Numbered from the stretch's first letter, positions 9,430 to 17,958 are shown. The stretch is 64,000 nt of DNA from Alkalihalobacillus pseudalcaliphilus (GCA_001038565.1 LFJO01000006.1:405707-469706); one strand, 5' to 3'. Translations and numbers: made by a program. Notes: generated from the sequence alone by a model not told the origin.

Positions 9430-10284
9430 ATGAAGAAACATACGGTCATAAAACTGCTTATCGCTTTCCTTATCCTCGTAACAGCAAGTACCTATTGGTT
9501 CACCTTACAAGGCGAAGCACAAACTAGTGATGTACCTGCTTCTTGGTGGAAAAAAGATAAAGATGATTTTCCAGAGTTAAAAGGAGGGCCAGAAAAATTT
9601 GAAAGAATGAAAAGACAACAGCCTGTCGACTTAAATACGTTACAACAACGCTATCCAGATACATTTATATTACGTGGTCCCACCAACCAAAACCGAATCG
9701 CACTCACCTTTGATGACGGTCCTGATTCACGCTATACGAATCAAGTTTTGGATATTTTAAATGAATATAATGTACCAGCAACTTTCTTTTTATTAGGCTC
9801 ACGAGCTGTCGCTTACCCAGAAATTGTAGAGCGCATCAATAACGAAGGTCATATTATCGGTAATCATACGTATTTTCACCCTAATTTAGTTGATGAAGGT
9901 GATTTAGACACGCTAGAAAGGGAAGTGACAAGAACCGAGGATGCCATTAATAATATTGTTGGTTATCGGACAAGCCTTTTCCGCCCACCTTATGGCTTTT
10001 TATACAATGAACTTGTAGAAAAGCTGGCAGATATGCAATACCGTGTCATTGCATGGTCCCTTGATTCATTAGATTGGCAAGAAGAGCCCTCAGACGTAAT
10101 AGCCAATCGAGTCATAGACGAAATAGAACCTGGAGCCATAATCCTTATGCACGATGGAGCAGATTGGGATGGTGACCGTACCTTTACGATTGAAGCCTTA
10201 CGTGAAATAATACCGACCTTACAAGCACAGGGTTATGAATTTGTGACAGTCCCTGATTTAGTCGGAATCCCTTACGCCAAATAA
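9430..10284 (+). CDS. Membrane-anchored polysaccharide deacetylase (NodB domain)
   Basis: A 284-residue carbohydrate esterase family 4 protein that removes N- or O-acetyl groups from wall or extracellular glycans. One N-terminal signal/anchor helix (residues about 5-25) precedes a NodB domain. Motif 1 is LTFDDGPD (catalytic and metal Asp), motif 2 is IGNHTYFHPNL (metal His pair), motif 3 is LFRPPYGF, and ILMHDG is near the end. AAAAGGAGC precedes the ATG. The gene is monocistronic, with its own terminator. The substrate could be peptidoglycan, chitin or xylan. Confidence 0.92.
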   Translation: MKKHTVIKLLIAFLILVTASTYWFTLQGEAQTSDVPASWWKKDKDDFPELKGGPEKFERMKRQQPVDLNTLQQRYPDTFILRGPTNQNRIALTFDDGPDSRYTNQVLDILNEYNVPATFFLLGSRAVAYPEIVERINNEGHIIGNHTYFHPNLVDEGDLDTLEREVTRTEDAINNIVGYRTSLFRPPYGFLYNELVEKLADMQYRVIAWSLDSLDWQEEPSDVIANRVIDEIEPGAIILMHDGADWDGDRTFTIEALREIIPTLQAQGYEFVTVPDLVGIPYAK

Positions 10285-10321
10285 CGAAAAACCTGCCATG
10301 ACTAGTGGCAGGTTTTTCGTT
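10283..10321. terminator. Strong bidirectional terminator
   Basis: AACGAAAAACCTGCCA pairs perfectly with TGGCAGGTTTTTCGTT around seven bases, between the deacetylase and the convergent dehydrogenase. Confidence 0.9.
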
Positions 10322-10376
10322 ATTTTAAGTAATTTAATCAGAGCAATGTCCAATCACAAAAGACATTTCACTTCAC

Positions 10377-11171
10377 TCACTTCAATTTTTCCGCAATCAA
10401 AGCAGCAGCTTTTTTGGGATTCAATCGGTAAATTCGATCCATAAGCTTTGCATCTTTTCCAGCTAATACGCGATACTGATTATCTTCCGTCCCTTTTATT
10501 ATAATTTCTGCAGCTTCCTTAGGTGTAAGGAGCTTTTTCATTTGTTCTGGTGTAGCTTCTTTTTTCTTACCAGAATCGGCACCGGAATTTTTCGTTATAT
10601 CTGTTCCCACTCCGCCAGGGAAAACGACAGTTACATTCACGTTGGTATCCTTTAACTCCGAATGAAGTCCTTCCGTCATCAACTTAACAGCAGCCTTTGA
10701 AGCACCATAAATGGATTGGCCAGGTACCGGAAGAAATCCTCCCATACTTGATATATTTGTAATATGAGCTTCAGGACGTTCTAATAAATGAGGTAAAAAT
10801 GTCTTCACCATATAAAGTGTCCCATAAAAATTAACGTCCATAACCAATTTGATTTTTTCATAATCTAGTTCATGAACCGGAATAAAAGGTTGAATAATCC
10901 CTGCATTATTAATAATGGCATCCACCGCTCCATGAAAATCAATGACTTGTTGTGGTAATGCTTCCACTTCCATTCTTTCTGAAAGGTTCACTTGATGAAG
11001 TGAAACTTTCTCCTTCTTTTCACCTGCTGCTTCGTAAGTTCCATTCAAAGCGTCTAGATTTAGATCAACAGCTGCTACACTTGCTCCTTTAGATAGAAGA
11101 TTTAAAACAAGCTCTCGCCCAATTCCACCACCAGCACCTGTTACAACAAAAACTTTATTTGAGATTTGCAT
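10377..11171 (-). CDS. Short-chain dehydrogenase/reductase (SDR)
   Basis: A 264-residue NAD(P)-dependent oxidoreductase of the classical SDR type. The Rossmann motif is VTGAGGGIGREL, with an acidic residue at the end of strand 2 (AAVDLNL). NNAGI follows, then the catalytic Ser-Tyr-Lys (ISSMGG, YGASK). GGAGGG precedes the ATG. The substrate cannot be deduced. The region upstream of its start is the composite repeat, so its promoter lies within about 150 bases. Confidence 0.9.
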   Translation of the reverse strand: MQISNKVFVVTGAGGGIGRELVLNLLSKGASVAAVDLNLDALNGTYEAAGEKKEKVSLHQVNLSERMEVEALPQQVIDFHGAVDAIINNAGIIQPFIPVHELDYEKIKLVMDVNFYGTLYMVKTFLPHLLERPEAHITNISSMGGFLPVPGQSIYGASKAAVKLMTEGLHSELKDTNVNVTVVFPGGVGTDITKNSGADSGKKKEATPEQMKKLLTPKEAAEIIIKGTEDNQYRVLAGKDAKLMDRIYRLNPKKAAALIAEKLK

Positions 11172-11330
11172 GTAAATCCCTCCAAATAAAAATGATTTAA
11201 AATTTAATATACATTTGTTGATTATTTGTAGTAATTAATTAAAATAATAAACATAGCGTATATTATTTTCAATCAGCAAAATCTTAACAAAATGTTGACT
11301 AACAAACAATCTAGTATAGTTATGTTCAAT

Positions 11331-11616
11331 AAAACAAAATGAAAGTAAGATTTTGCTTAGGAGCGATAGGTTATGCCGTGAAGTTAGCTGTCATCCATCT
11401 CACGATTGATGACCTTAACAGGACAGTGCTCCCTGTTGTTCAGCCGACTCCTGATGGTGATTGAGTTCTAAAAAAGCCAACTGTTTAAAAAGTCGCCACT
11501 ACTTTCATTTTTGTTTGTGGCGGAGTGAATGAGGCTTCGCCATGTGTGTTTTGTATGAGAGTTAGTGCTGATGCTCATATGCGGAGCTTTGGTTGCCGCT
11601 ACCGAAAATTACGCTC
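11331..11616 (+). repeat. Mosaic repeat, copy 2 left part (module A, start of module C)
   Basis: It begins ACAAAATGAAAGTAAG and carries the longest module A: GGAGCGATAG, CCGTGAAGTTAGCTG, GGACAGTGCTCCCTGTTG, GACTCCTGATGGTGAT and GTCGCCACTACTTTCATT, ending TTTTGTATGAGAGTTAG. The start of module C follows (TGATGCTCATATGCGGAGCT, CCGCTACCGAAAAT). Module C is then interrupted by the 53-bp array. Confidence 0.85.
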
Positions 11617-12285
11617 ATGTCGATCAGCCTTCTTTATCGACATGATCTCGACCTTTTTTGCCCATGATCATGTCGACCTGCCTGCTTCATCGACATGATC
11701 TCGACCTTTTTTACCCATGATCATGTCGACCAACTGCCTTCATCGACATGATCTCGACCTTTTTTGCCCATGATCATGTCGACCTGCCTGCTTCATCGAC
11801 ATGATCTCGACCTTTTTTACCCATGATCATGTCGACCAACTGCCTTCATCGACATGATCTCGACCTTTTTTACCCATGATCATGTCGACCAACTGCCTTC
11901 ATCGACATGATCTCGACCTTTTTTGCCCATGATCATGTCGACCAGCTTCCTTCATCGACATGATCTCGACCTTTTTTACCCATGATCATGTCGATCAGTC
12001 TTCTTCATCGACATGATCTCGACCTTTTTTGCCCATGATCATGTCGACCAACTGCTTCATCGACATGATCTCGACCTTTTTTACCCATGATCATGTCGAC
12101 CAACTGCCTTCATCGACATGATCTCGACCTTTTTTGCCCATGATCATATCGACCAACTGCCTTCATCGACATGATCTCGACCTTTTTTACCCATGATCAT
12201 GTCGACCAACTGCCTTCATCGACATGATCTCGACCTTTTTTGCCCATGATCATGCCGACCTGCCTGCTTCATCGACATGTTACGA
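11617..12285. repeat. Tandem array of twelve 53-bp hairpin units
   Basis: The motif TCGACATGATC starts at 11637, 11690, 11743, 11796, 11849, 11902, 11955, 12008, 12060, 12113, 12166 and 12219, with a partial thirteenth at 12272. The spacing is 53 bases every time except one of 52. In each unit TCGACATGATC pairs with GATCATGTCGA across a pyrimidine-rich loop (TCGACCTTTTTT then A or G, CCCAT). The A/G loop base alternates between units with a single break, suggesting amplification of a 106-bp dimer. Linkers vary slightly. There is no coding frame and there are no unique spacers. Confidence 0.95.
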
Positions 12286-12645
12286 AATTACTCACGCTCA
12301 TCACTAGAGTAACTGTCACGCTCGACCTTTTTCATGCAGACCCTTTGATTCATATACTTCCATTGAAAAGCCACAGTCAAAGAGTCGAACCCAACTTTCA
12401 TTTTTGTTGGTGGCGAAACTGGTTTGACTCTGCCATGTGCGCTTTGTATAAGAAGTGCTCTAACTAAAAAGCTAATACCAATCAAAGCGAAGGAATGGGG
12501 CCAATCGTGCAGGATGTAAAGGCAGATCTGAGATCCAGCGGCGTATCCGATTAGCTCAGCGCCAAGCGATTGTAGAGGATCATGATTTTCGGGAGCGATG
12601 AGCAAAGCTCCGCACCCCGAGCATCAGCAGTAACTTTCAAACAAA
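12286..12645. repeat. Mosaic repeat, copy 2 right part (module A end, reversed module C)
   Basis: 12390-12446 is the 3' end of module A (AACTTTCATTTTTGTTGGTG, CCATGTGCGCTTTGTAT). From about 12447 to 12632 module C runs in reverse, matching 40.79-40.94 kb (GGATCTCAG, GCTAATCGG, GGAGCTTTG on its own strand). The end AACTTTCAAACAAA is inverted relative to the left end at 11331. It abuts the ribosome binding site of the next TetR gene. Confidence 0.8.
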
Positions 12646-12655
12646 GGGAGACATT

Positions 12656-13225
12656 ATGACAATCGATCGAAGAATCACAAAATCCAAAAAAGCACTAAAA
12701 GACGCTCTCATTTCTTTAATGCTCAAAAATGACTTCAAACAAATTTCCATAACAGAAATTGTCCGTATAGCTAACGTTAATCGCGGGACCTTTTATAAAC
12801 ATTATCAATACAAAGAAGATATTCTTGAGGAAATGACAGATGAGGTCATAGACCACTTAATCCAGTCCTACCGCGAACCTTATAAGGACCAAGAGAGCTT
12901 CGACCTAAAGTCATTAAATTCAAATGCCGTCTATATCTTTGAGCATGTTCAGCAATACGCAAATTTCTATTCACTTATCGTTCACTCAAAGTCATTAGCG
13001 GGTGTACAACAAAAAATATTTGAAGTCATACGTACTTTAGTTTTAGAAGATTTAATTGATATCATCCCCACCAACAATATAAATAAAGAATTACTTGCAA
13101 GTTATCATTCCTATGCCATCGTTGGTATGATGGTTGAATGGATTCAACAAGATTACAAATATAGTTCGTCATATATGGCCGAGCAATTATTGTCCATTGT
13201 TAAGATGAAATATAACAATCAATAA
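12656..13225 (+). CDS. TetR/AcrR family transcriptional regulator
   Basis: A 189-residue TetR-type regulator. The helix-turn-helix covers about residues 8-55: SKKALKDALISLMLKNDFKQ, then ISITEIVRIANVNRGTFYKH, typical of the TetR subgroup with a C-terminal TetR_C-like domain. A GGGAG ribosome site lies six bases before the ATG. The composite repeat ends directly in front of that site, so the promoter must lie inside the repeat or very near its end. A small membrane protein gene follows on the same strand and may be its partner. Confidence 0.9.
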   Translation: MTIDRRITKSKKALKDALISLMLKNDFKQISITEIVRIANVNRGTFYKHYQYKEDILEEMTDEVIDHLIQSYREPYKDQESFDLKSLNSNAVYIFEHVQQYANFYSLIVHSKSLAGVQQKIFEVIRTLVLEDLIDIIPTNNINKELLASYHSYAIVGMMVEWIQQDYKYSSSYMAEQLLSIVKMKYNNQ

Positions 13226-13265
13226 ACAAGCTGTATTAACCGATTTATAAATTTATTTAAATGAG

Positions 13266-13300
13266 GACAACCTATAGGAAAAGACGATAAGGTGGTTGTC
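13266..13300 (+). promoter_or_regulatory. Hairpin that would sequester a ribosome binding site
   Basis: GACAACC (13266-13272) pairs with GGTTGTC (13294-13300). The second arm contains part of the AAGGTGG ribosome site of the next gene, whose ATG is at 13302. Translational control is possible but unproven. Confidence 0.35.
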
Positions 13301-13301
13301 T

Positions 13302-13589
13302 ATGTTTATGTTTATCCTATTTCTCATCATTATCATTGTCATACCGATCCTTATGCAATTAACTTCCAAATATAGATTTTCATTTTTTTATGATCTTTGT
13401 GCCTATCTTGCACTCGTCCTCTTTTCTACATTAGCAGCTACGTATATCTATGATGTACTAAATACAGGTGAAGTTTTTATGACAACCATTCATTCCTTGT
13501 TTTTAAACCCGTATTTTTTAATTACCGGAGGCTATATTGGCTTATACGTTATTTTTCAACTCTTCCGACATACATTCAGAAAGGTTTAA
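13302..13589 (+). CDS. Small membrane protein (three predicted helices)
   Basis: About 95 residues, almost all hydrophobic, with helices at about 2-20 (FILFLIIIIVIPILM), 30-55 and 70-90. I start it at 13302, behind AAGGTGG, rather than at the TTG at 13296. It follows a TetR gene by about 75 bases and its stop overlaps that of the convergent M50-like gene. The function is unknown. A TetR-controlled small membrane protein of unknown role is the best description. Confidence 0.6.
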   Translation: MFMFILFLIIIIVIPILMQLTSKYRFSFFYDLCAYLALVLFSTLAATYIYDVLNTGEVFMTTIHSLFLNPYFLITGGYIGLYVIFQLFRHTFRKV

Positions 13590-14065
13590 TCAGTTACATC
13601 CTTAGGCTCGAAATTTCGGATAATCTCATAAATCGCTAACCCATCGCTCACATGTGTATCACTATATTTGATAGGCAATAAAGCAAAGAACACATAATAC
13701 ATGGAAAAATATCCAAATTGATAAAAGAACGCGGTTTCCGGTAAGAAGCCCATAATAATAACTCCATTTAAAAGTAACGTAGAACTTATATTAAAAATAA
13801 AACCACCACTATGAACAAGAATGTGTGATAGCTTTGAATTCTTTTTTAAACCTTTATAAGAACAAGAGGAATCAGCAAAATATATCGTTTTAAAAGTCAT
13901 CGGTCCAATTTTAAATAATTTTCTTCCCTTTCCAATAACAAAATCTGATGTTCCTCCTAACATTTTTGCCATCGTCCAATGTCCCAATTGATGTATAAAC
14001 GAAACAATTGGTAATATAAGAAAAAACGCCCAAAAGGCTGTCGTAAAATCAGACCATTCAAACAT
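13586..14065 (-). CDS. M50-like membrane protein with altered HExxH motif
   Basis: A 159-residue membrane protein that resembles site-2 proteases (M50) in layout. The motif in helix 1 reads HQLGH (residues 25-29) instead of HExGH, so the catalytic Glu is replaced by Gln. A C-terminal DG (VSDGLAIYE) sits where M50 enzymes carry their metal Asp. Hydrophobic helices lie at about 8-30, 85-105 and 112-130. It is probably non-proteolytic, or a binding-only relative. The weak overall similarity leaves room for another family. Confidence 0.6.
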   Translation of the reverse strand: MFEWSDFTTAFWAFFLILPIVSFIHQLGHWTMAKMLGGTSDFVIGKGRKLFKIGPMTFKTIYFADSSCSYKGLKKNSKLSHILVHSGGFIFNISSTLLLNGVIIMGFLPETAFFYQFGYFSMYYVFFALLPIKYSDTHVSDGLAIYEIIRNFEPKDVTD

Positions 14066-14240
14066 TAGAAATACCTCCTTTTCTCTTCTATTACCAAACT
14101 ACCTTCTCCATATAACTGGAAAAGTTATGTGAAACTGTAAAATGTAAATGGTCCATTCACTACAACTTTGAATTCATAACAACCTCAACTAATCTTCTGA
14201 CTTTTGATAAAAAGCAATTCAGTTCCACGAAAAATCATAA

Positions 14241-14282
14241 AAAAACCGTTGGTCATTTACTGAAAGTAAAGGTCAACGGTTT
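14241..14282. terminator. Terminator of the PepSY operon
   Basis: AAACCGTTGGTCATTTACT pairs, with one bulge, with AGTAAAGGTCAACGGTTT around GAA. Flanking A and T runs make it usable in both directions. Confidence 0.75.
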
Positions 14283-14324
14283 CCTTAATCAAAGTTAGCA
14301 TTACCTTAGAATAATGCAATCTAA

Positions 14325-14960
14325 CTAATCGACGTCAATTTCAAAAATATCTCCCGTTTCCGCATTCAACTCAACCTCTGTCTCAACACCTTGGTCTGTC
14401 TTAAACTCTAACTCATAAACAAGCATGTGATCATCTCGTTCTAATGATAATTCTACTAAATCTCCTTCAACCTTACCTTCTAAAAGTTGCAAAACTTCTT
14501 CAAGTGTTAAGACATCATTTGTAAATAATGGTGTAACTTTACTGGTGGAAAAATCGTCATCACGCTCTTCCTCTACACGAATCACTTCACCATTATAAGC
14601 ATCGATATACATTTCATACTCCATATATTCATGTTTAATTTCTACTTCATAATAAGCCTTACCCTTCTTCATTGTCAGTTCAATATGATCCACTAAACCT
14701 TTCTGTACGTCTAAAGCCACGGCCTGTGCCTCTTCAATGGAAAGAATATTCTGTTCTGTTTGTTCTGTTTCTTCTTCCTTCAACTCCTCAGTTTCTGTAT
14801 TCTCAAATTTCTCTCCTTCCTGCTCATTGGTTGTTGCCAAATCATAAGATAAGGCAATTTCCTTAGGCTGTTCATGGCTATTACTCATATTTGCACTTAC
14901 CCAAGCTGTACCACCAAATAGGATAGCTGCTGTAAATAATCCAATCATTACTTTTTTCAT
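14325..14960 (-). CDS. Exported PepSY-domain protein (YkoI/YkoJ-like)
   Basis: A protein of about 211 residues with a signal peptide (MKKVMIGLFTAAILFGGTAW). An acidic linker follows, then two PepSY units (about 80-135, SIEEAQAVALDVQKGLVDHI, and about 150-210, TLEEVLQLLEGKVEGD), each ending in a DAYNGEVIRV- or NAETGDIFEI-type strand. PepSY domains are thought to act at the cell surface, for example as peptidase inhibitors, but no activity is established here. GAGGTGG fixes the start at 14960. It is the last gene of the two-component operon and has its own upstream copy of the putative regulator box. Confidence 0.8.
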   Translation of the reverse strand: MKKVMIGLFTAAILFGGTAWVSANMSNSHEQPKEIALSYDLATTNEQEGEKFENTETEELKEEETEQTEQNILSIEEAQAVALDVQKGLVDHIELTMKKGKAYYEVEIKHEYMEYEMYIDAYNGEVIRVEEERDDDFSTSKVTPLFTNDVLTLEEVLQLLEGKVEGDLVELSLERDDHMLVYELEFKTDQGVETEVELNAETGDIFEIDVD

Positions 14961-15028
14961 TTTAATATCCACCTCGTATTTCTTTCTTCTCTTATAATGT
15001 ACACACCGAAGATGAGAGAAAAAGAAGA

Positions 15029-15052
15029 GTAAGATTAAAATTCCATGAGAAT
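15029..15052 (-). promoter_or_regulatory. Putative response-regulator box before the second PepSY gene
   Basis: GTAAGATTAAAATT, three bases, TGAGA (plus-strand reading). It is identical in both blocks to the box upstream of the response regulator at 17.9 kb, and followed by a similar TTTTTCTC tract. It is a likely binding site for the operon's own regulator, about 70-90 bases before the start codon. Confidence 0.55.
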
Positions 15053-15067
15053 TCATTTAAATTTTAT

Positions 15068-15766
15068 TTAATCATCCCAACTAATCGTCGCATGCCCACT
15101 AATTGCATGGACTTGAACGATTGCTTCTTGATTATTTTCTGTTTCAATTTCAATAAAATAGTACACTTGAGCATCTATAATTTCTAGCTCTACATCGTCC
15201 ACTTCGCCAGGTACATGCCCTAAAGCAATTTCAATTGCTTCTTGTTCTGTAATCGTTGCATAAGAATCATGCCCTGATTCTACGGGTTCAGTCACTTCTT
15301 CCTCCGAACGTACTTCCCCATCCCTACCATCTAATATTATGAGATAATATAATTGTCCGCTTCTAACAAGTGCTTCATAATTCCCTGTATCTCGACTGAA
15401 TTCTATCTCTATGACTTCATTTCCTAGACCTTCTAAAAATCTTATCGCCTCAGATTCTGTTACTAATTCCGTGTCCTTTTGCTCTTTGTCACCTGAACCC
15501 ATGTTCGTTAATGAATAAATCTCACCATCTCGGCGCTTTACAATCAATTCATATCGTTGTCGCTCCTTATGGGCAGAAAAATAATAGAAATTTGAGTCTT
15601 CTATTTGGTCGATAACTTCTAATTGATAGCGTGCCTCTATTACCTTTTTTATTTCTTCTATTGATGTATTTTCATCTTGTAAGAAAAAGAACTGTATGAG
15701 GAAAAACAAACTTACTATGAGTAAACATATAGCTGCAATAATCATTCCAATCATCTTTTTAGTCAA
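15068..15766 (-). CDS. Membrane-anchored PepSY-domain protein (YkoI/YkoJ-like)
   Basis: A 232-residue protein with one N-terminal anchor (MIGMIIAAICLLIVSLFFLI) and three repeated PepSY-like units outside the membrane, including SIEEIKKVIEARYQLEVIDQ, VTESEAIRFLEGLGNEVIEI and ITEQEAIEIALGHVPGEVDD. Its ATG overlaps the stop of the histidine kinase by four bases, so the two are translationally coupled. The gene order resembles B. subtilis ykoG-ykoH-ykoI-ykoJ. It may modulate the kinase's signal at the surface (inference). Confidence 0.8.
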   Translation of the reverse strand: MTKKMIGMIIAAICLLIVSLFFLIQFFFLQDENTSIEEIKKVIEARYQLEVIDQIEDSNFYYFSAHKERQRYELIVKRRDGEIYSLTNMGSGDKEQKDTELVTESEAIRFLEGLGNEVIEIEFSRDTGNYEALVRSGQLYYLIILDGRDGEVRSEEEVTEPVESGHDSYATITEQEAIEIALGHVPGEVDDVELEIIDAQVYYFIEIETENNQEAIVQVHAISGHATISWDD

Positions 15767-17136
15767 CTATGTTCCCTCCCTTGCTCCACTACTGACTGAC
15801 TATCAAAGAGCAGGGTCACAGTTGTACCTGACTGTTCTACACTGTTCATTTCAATTCGAATTGATAGTGCATTAGCCATTTCCTTGGCAATGGTAAGCCC
15901 TAACCCTATTCCACCAGTTTTTCTATTTCTTGCTTTATCAACCCGATAAAAACGTTCAAAAACCTTTTTCAATTCTGCTTCACTCATTCCAATCCCACGG
16001 TCTTTAATTTGGATAAACAGTCCATCATTTTTTCCAACGACTATCTCAATCACATCATCACTGTACTTTCTCGCATTATCGAGGAAAATATATAATAACT
16101 GCTTCAATTTTTGATGATCAGATTTAATCAAAACATCCGTCTCTTCTTTTAAGAAAACATCGCGCTGGTAAGCATTTTCAAAATCATTAATGGTTGACCG
16201 TATCAGAGCATTGATATGAATTTGTTCCAGATTCATTGTCCATTCTTCATTAGACTTGGTTAATAATAATAATTGCTCTGTTAAATCTTTCATTCTTAGT
16301 GCTTCTGAGTGGATTGCTTCTATCGATTCATCCCAAATTTTCGGATCTTGTTTTCCTCTTCTTTTCAGAAGATTGGCATAGCTTTCTATAATCGTAATAG
16401 GCGTTCGCAATTCATGTGAAGCATTGGAAGTGAATTGCTTTTGCTTCTCGTAATTCCCTTCTAGTAATTCGATCATATGATTAAAAGTAACAGCCATTTC
16501 CTGTAACTCATCATTAGACGTATTATTTATTTCTAATTGCCTAAACTGTCCACTCTTTCGAATATCTGTCATTGTTCTTATCATCGATAAAATCGGTGCA
16601 GTTATTAACCGACTTAAAACACGACTAGATATAACAACGGGAACCATAACCATAACAGACACGATAATCAAAACGATGATTAATACACGCAAGATCTCAG
16701 CCGTTCTTTCGATACTACGGAAAATTTGAATATTTCCTACTTCTCCATTTTCTAAAATAAACGGCATCGAGCTTAAAGCAAATAATCCATTTCTTTCTAG
16801 CGTATCATGATGCTCTGACATGTAAAAACGGGCATCTTCAAAGTTCCTATAAGGAAATGTTCCATCTATAGCTGTCGATACAACCTCTCCCTCTGAATCG
16901 ACTAATCGCACCATTCCATCGACAGGTACATAGGCCCGTAACAAGTTTTCCCGGGGAATATTCTCCATAAACTGACTTATCTCTCCTGATTTCCGACTTA
17001 TTTCCTCCTTTGTCCTTTCCAATTCTGCACTTATAAGTAAGTAACTAAAAAGAAAATAAATAACGGATGTGACAATGATCAACAAAATAACAAATAATCC
17101 AACCGTATAAAGGTTTATTTTATTTTTTAATTTCAT
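15763..17136 (-). CDS. Two-component sensor histidine kinase (YkoH-like)
   Basis: A 457-residue membrane kinase. Helix 1 is at about 10-33 and helix 2 at about 150-172, enclosing a short extracellular sensor. HAMP follows (about 175-228), then HisKA with the phospho-His in NASHELRTPITIIESYANLL and a HATPase domain with FLDNARKYSDD, KDRGIGM and GGIGLGLTIAKE. All catalytic boxes are intact. It overlaps the response regulator stop by four bases (ATGA) and the following PepSY gene by four. The signal is unknown; in related operons it is linked to envelope conditions. Confidence 0.92.
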   Translation of the reverse strand: MKLKNKINLYTVGLFVILLIIVTSVIYFLFSYLLISAELERTKEEISRKSGEISQFMENIPRENLLRAYVPVDGMVRLVDSEGEVVSTAIDGTFPYRNFEDARFYMSEHHDTLERNGLFALSSMPFILENGEVGNIQIFRSIERTAEILRVLIIVLIIVSVMVMVPVVISSRVLSRLITAPILSMIRTMTDIRKSGQFRQLEINNTSNDELQEMAVTFNHMIELLEGNYEKQKQFTSNASHELRTPITIIESYANLLKRRGKQDPKIWDESIEAIHSEALRMKDLTEQLLLLTKSNEEWTMNLEQIHINALIRSTINDFENAYQRDVFLKEETDVLIKSDHQKLKQLLYIFLDNARKYSDDVIEIVVGKNDGLFIQIKDRGIGMSEAELKKVFERFYRVDKARNRKTGGIGLGLTIAKEMANALSIRIEMNSVEQSGTTVTLLFDSQSVVEQGREHS

Positions 17137-17828
17137 GTTTGGACCTTTAATATATAACCGACACCCCGGACCGTTTGGATCATAGTTGGAGCATTACTGC
17201 TTTCTACTTTCTTGCGCAAATATCGTATATAAACATCGACAACATTTGTGTCACCCATATAATCGTATCCCCATACCGTTTCTACGATTTGTTCCCGTGT
17301 TAACACTTGTTGTTTGTTTTGTAATAGATAATATAATAGGTCAAACTCTTTTTTGGTCAATTCCACTAATAAATCACCACGATACACCTCACGAGTTTTA
17401 TCATTCAATTTCAAATCACCTAGATATAACCACCCGTCTGGATGTTCTTTTTGAGTTTTTCCTTTAAGTCGTAATGCAGCACGAATTCTTGCAAAGAGTT
17501 CTTCTATCTGAAACGGCTTTGTGACATAATCATTAGCCCCTAAATCTAAACCTGATACCTTGTCCTCAACGGCCGCTTTTGCTGTTAGCATAATGACTGG
17601 GGTTACGTTATCTTGTTGACGAATTCTTCGTAATAGCTCGATACCACTTATTCCAGGCAACATCACATCTAACAGAATAATATCCCAATCTTTGCTTTGA
17701 TACATACGCCATGCCTCTAAGCCATCTAATATTTTTGTCACTTCGTACCCTTCATATGTGAGCTCTAATTCCAACACTCTCGCAATTTTTTCTTCATCTT
17801 CTACGACTAGTATCGATATACCTTCCAT
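17133..17828 (-). CDS. OmpR-family response regulator (YkoG-like)
   Basis: A two-domain regulator of 231 residues. The receiver has an acidic pocket (VVEDEEK), phospho-Asp in DIILLDVMLPG and Lys in YVTKPF. The C-terminal winged helix ends TMIQTVRGVGYILKV. GAGGTGA before 17828 fixes the start; the frame extends further but without a ribosome site. It is the first gene of the regulator-kinase-PepSY-PepSY operon. A box about 70-95 bases upstream recurs before the last PepSY gene, pointing to autoregulation. Confidence 0.93.
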   Translation of the reverse strand: MEGISILVVEDEEKIARVLELELTYEGYEVTKILDGLEAWRMYQSKDWDIILLDVMLPGISGIELLRRIRQQDNVTPVIMLTAKAAVEDKVSGLDLGANDYVTKPFQIEELFARIRAALRLKGKTQKEHPDGWLYLGDLKLNDKTREVYRGDLLVELTKKEFDLLYYLLQNKQQVLTREQIVETVWGYDYMGDTNVVDVYIRYLRKKVESSNAPTMIQTVRGVGYILKVQT

Positions 17829-17897
17829 TGTTTCACCTCTTTTATATAATCTGCTTTTTAGATTAAGCATACCCTTTTTTTTTGAGAAAAAGATTGA

Positions 17898-17922
17898 AGT
17901 AAGATTAAAATTTGCTGAGAAA
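17898..17922 (-). promoter_or_regulatory. Putative autoregulatory box of the two-component operon
   Basis: AAGTAAGATTAAAATT, then TGC and TGAGAA, on the plus strand. It shares 14 contiguous bases plus TGAGA at the same spacing with the box at 15029-15052. Confidence 0.55.
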
Positions 17923-17958
17923 TCATGTTCTGCCTTCATTTATCCTTATTTTCAAAAA

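Noticed and set aside
11617-12285. CRISPR array
   Set aside because: The 53-bp units are conserved along their whole length with no unique spacers, and no cas gene is in the window.
12288-12605. Minus-strand reading frame of 105 codons, and the overlapping plus-strand frame at 12240-12467
   Set aside because: Both fall inside the array end and module C; no ribosome site and no protein-like sequence.
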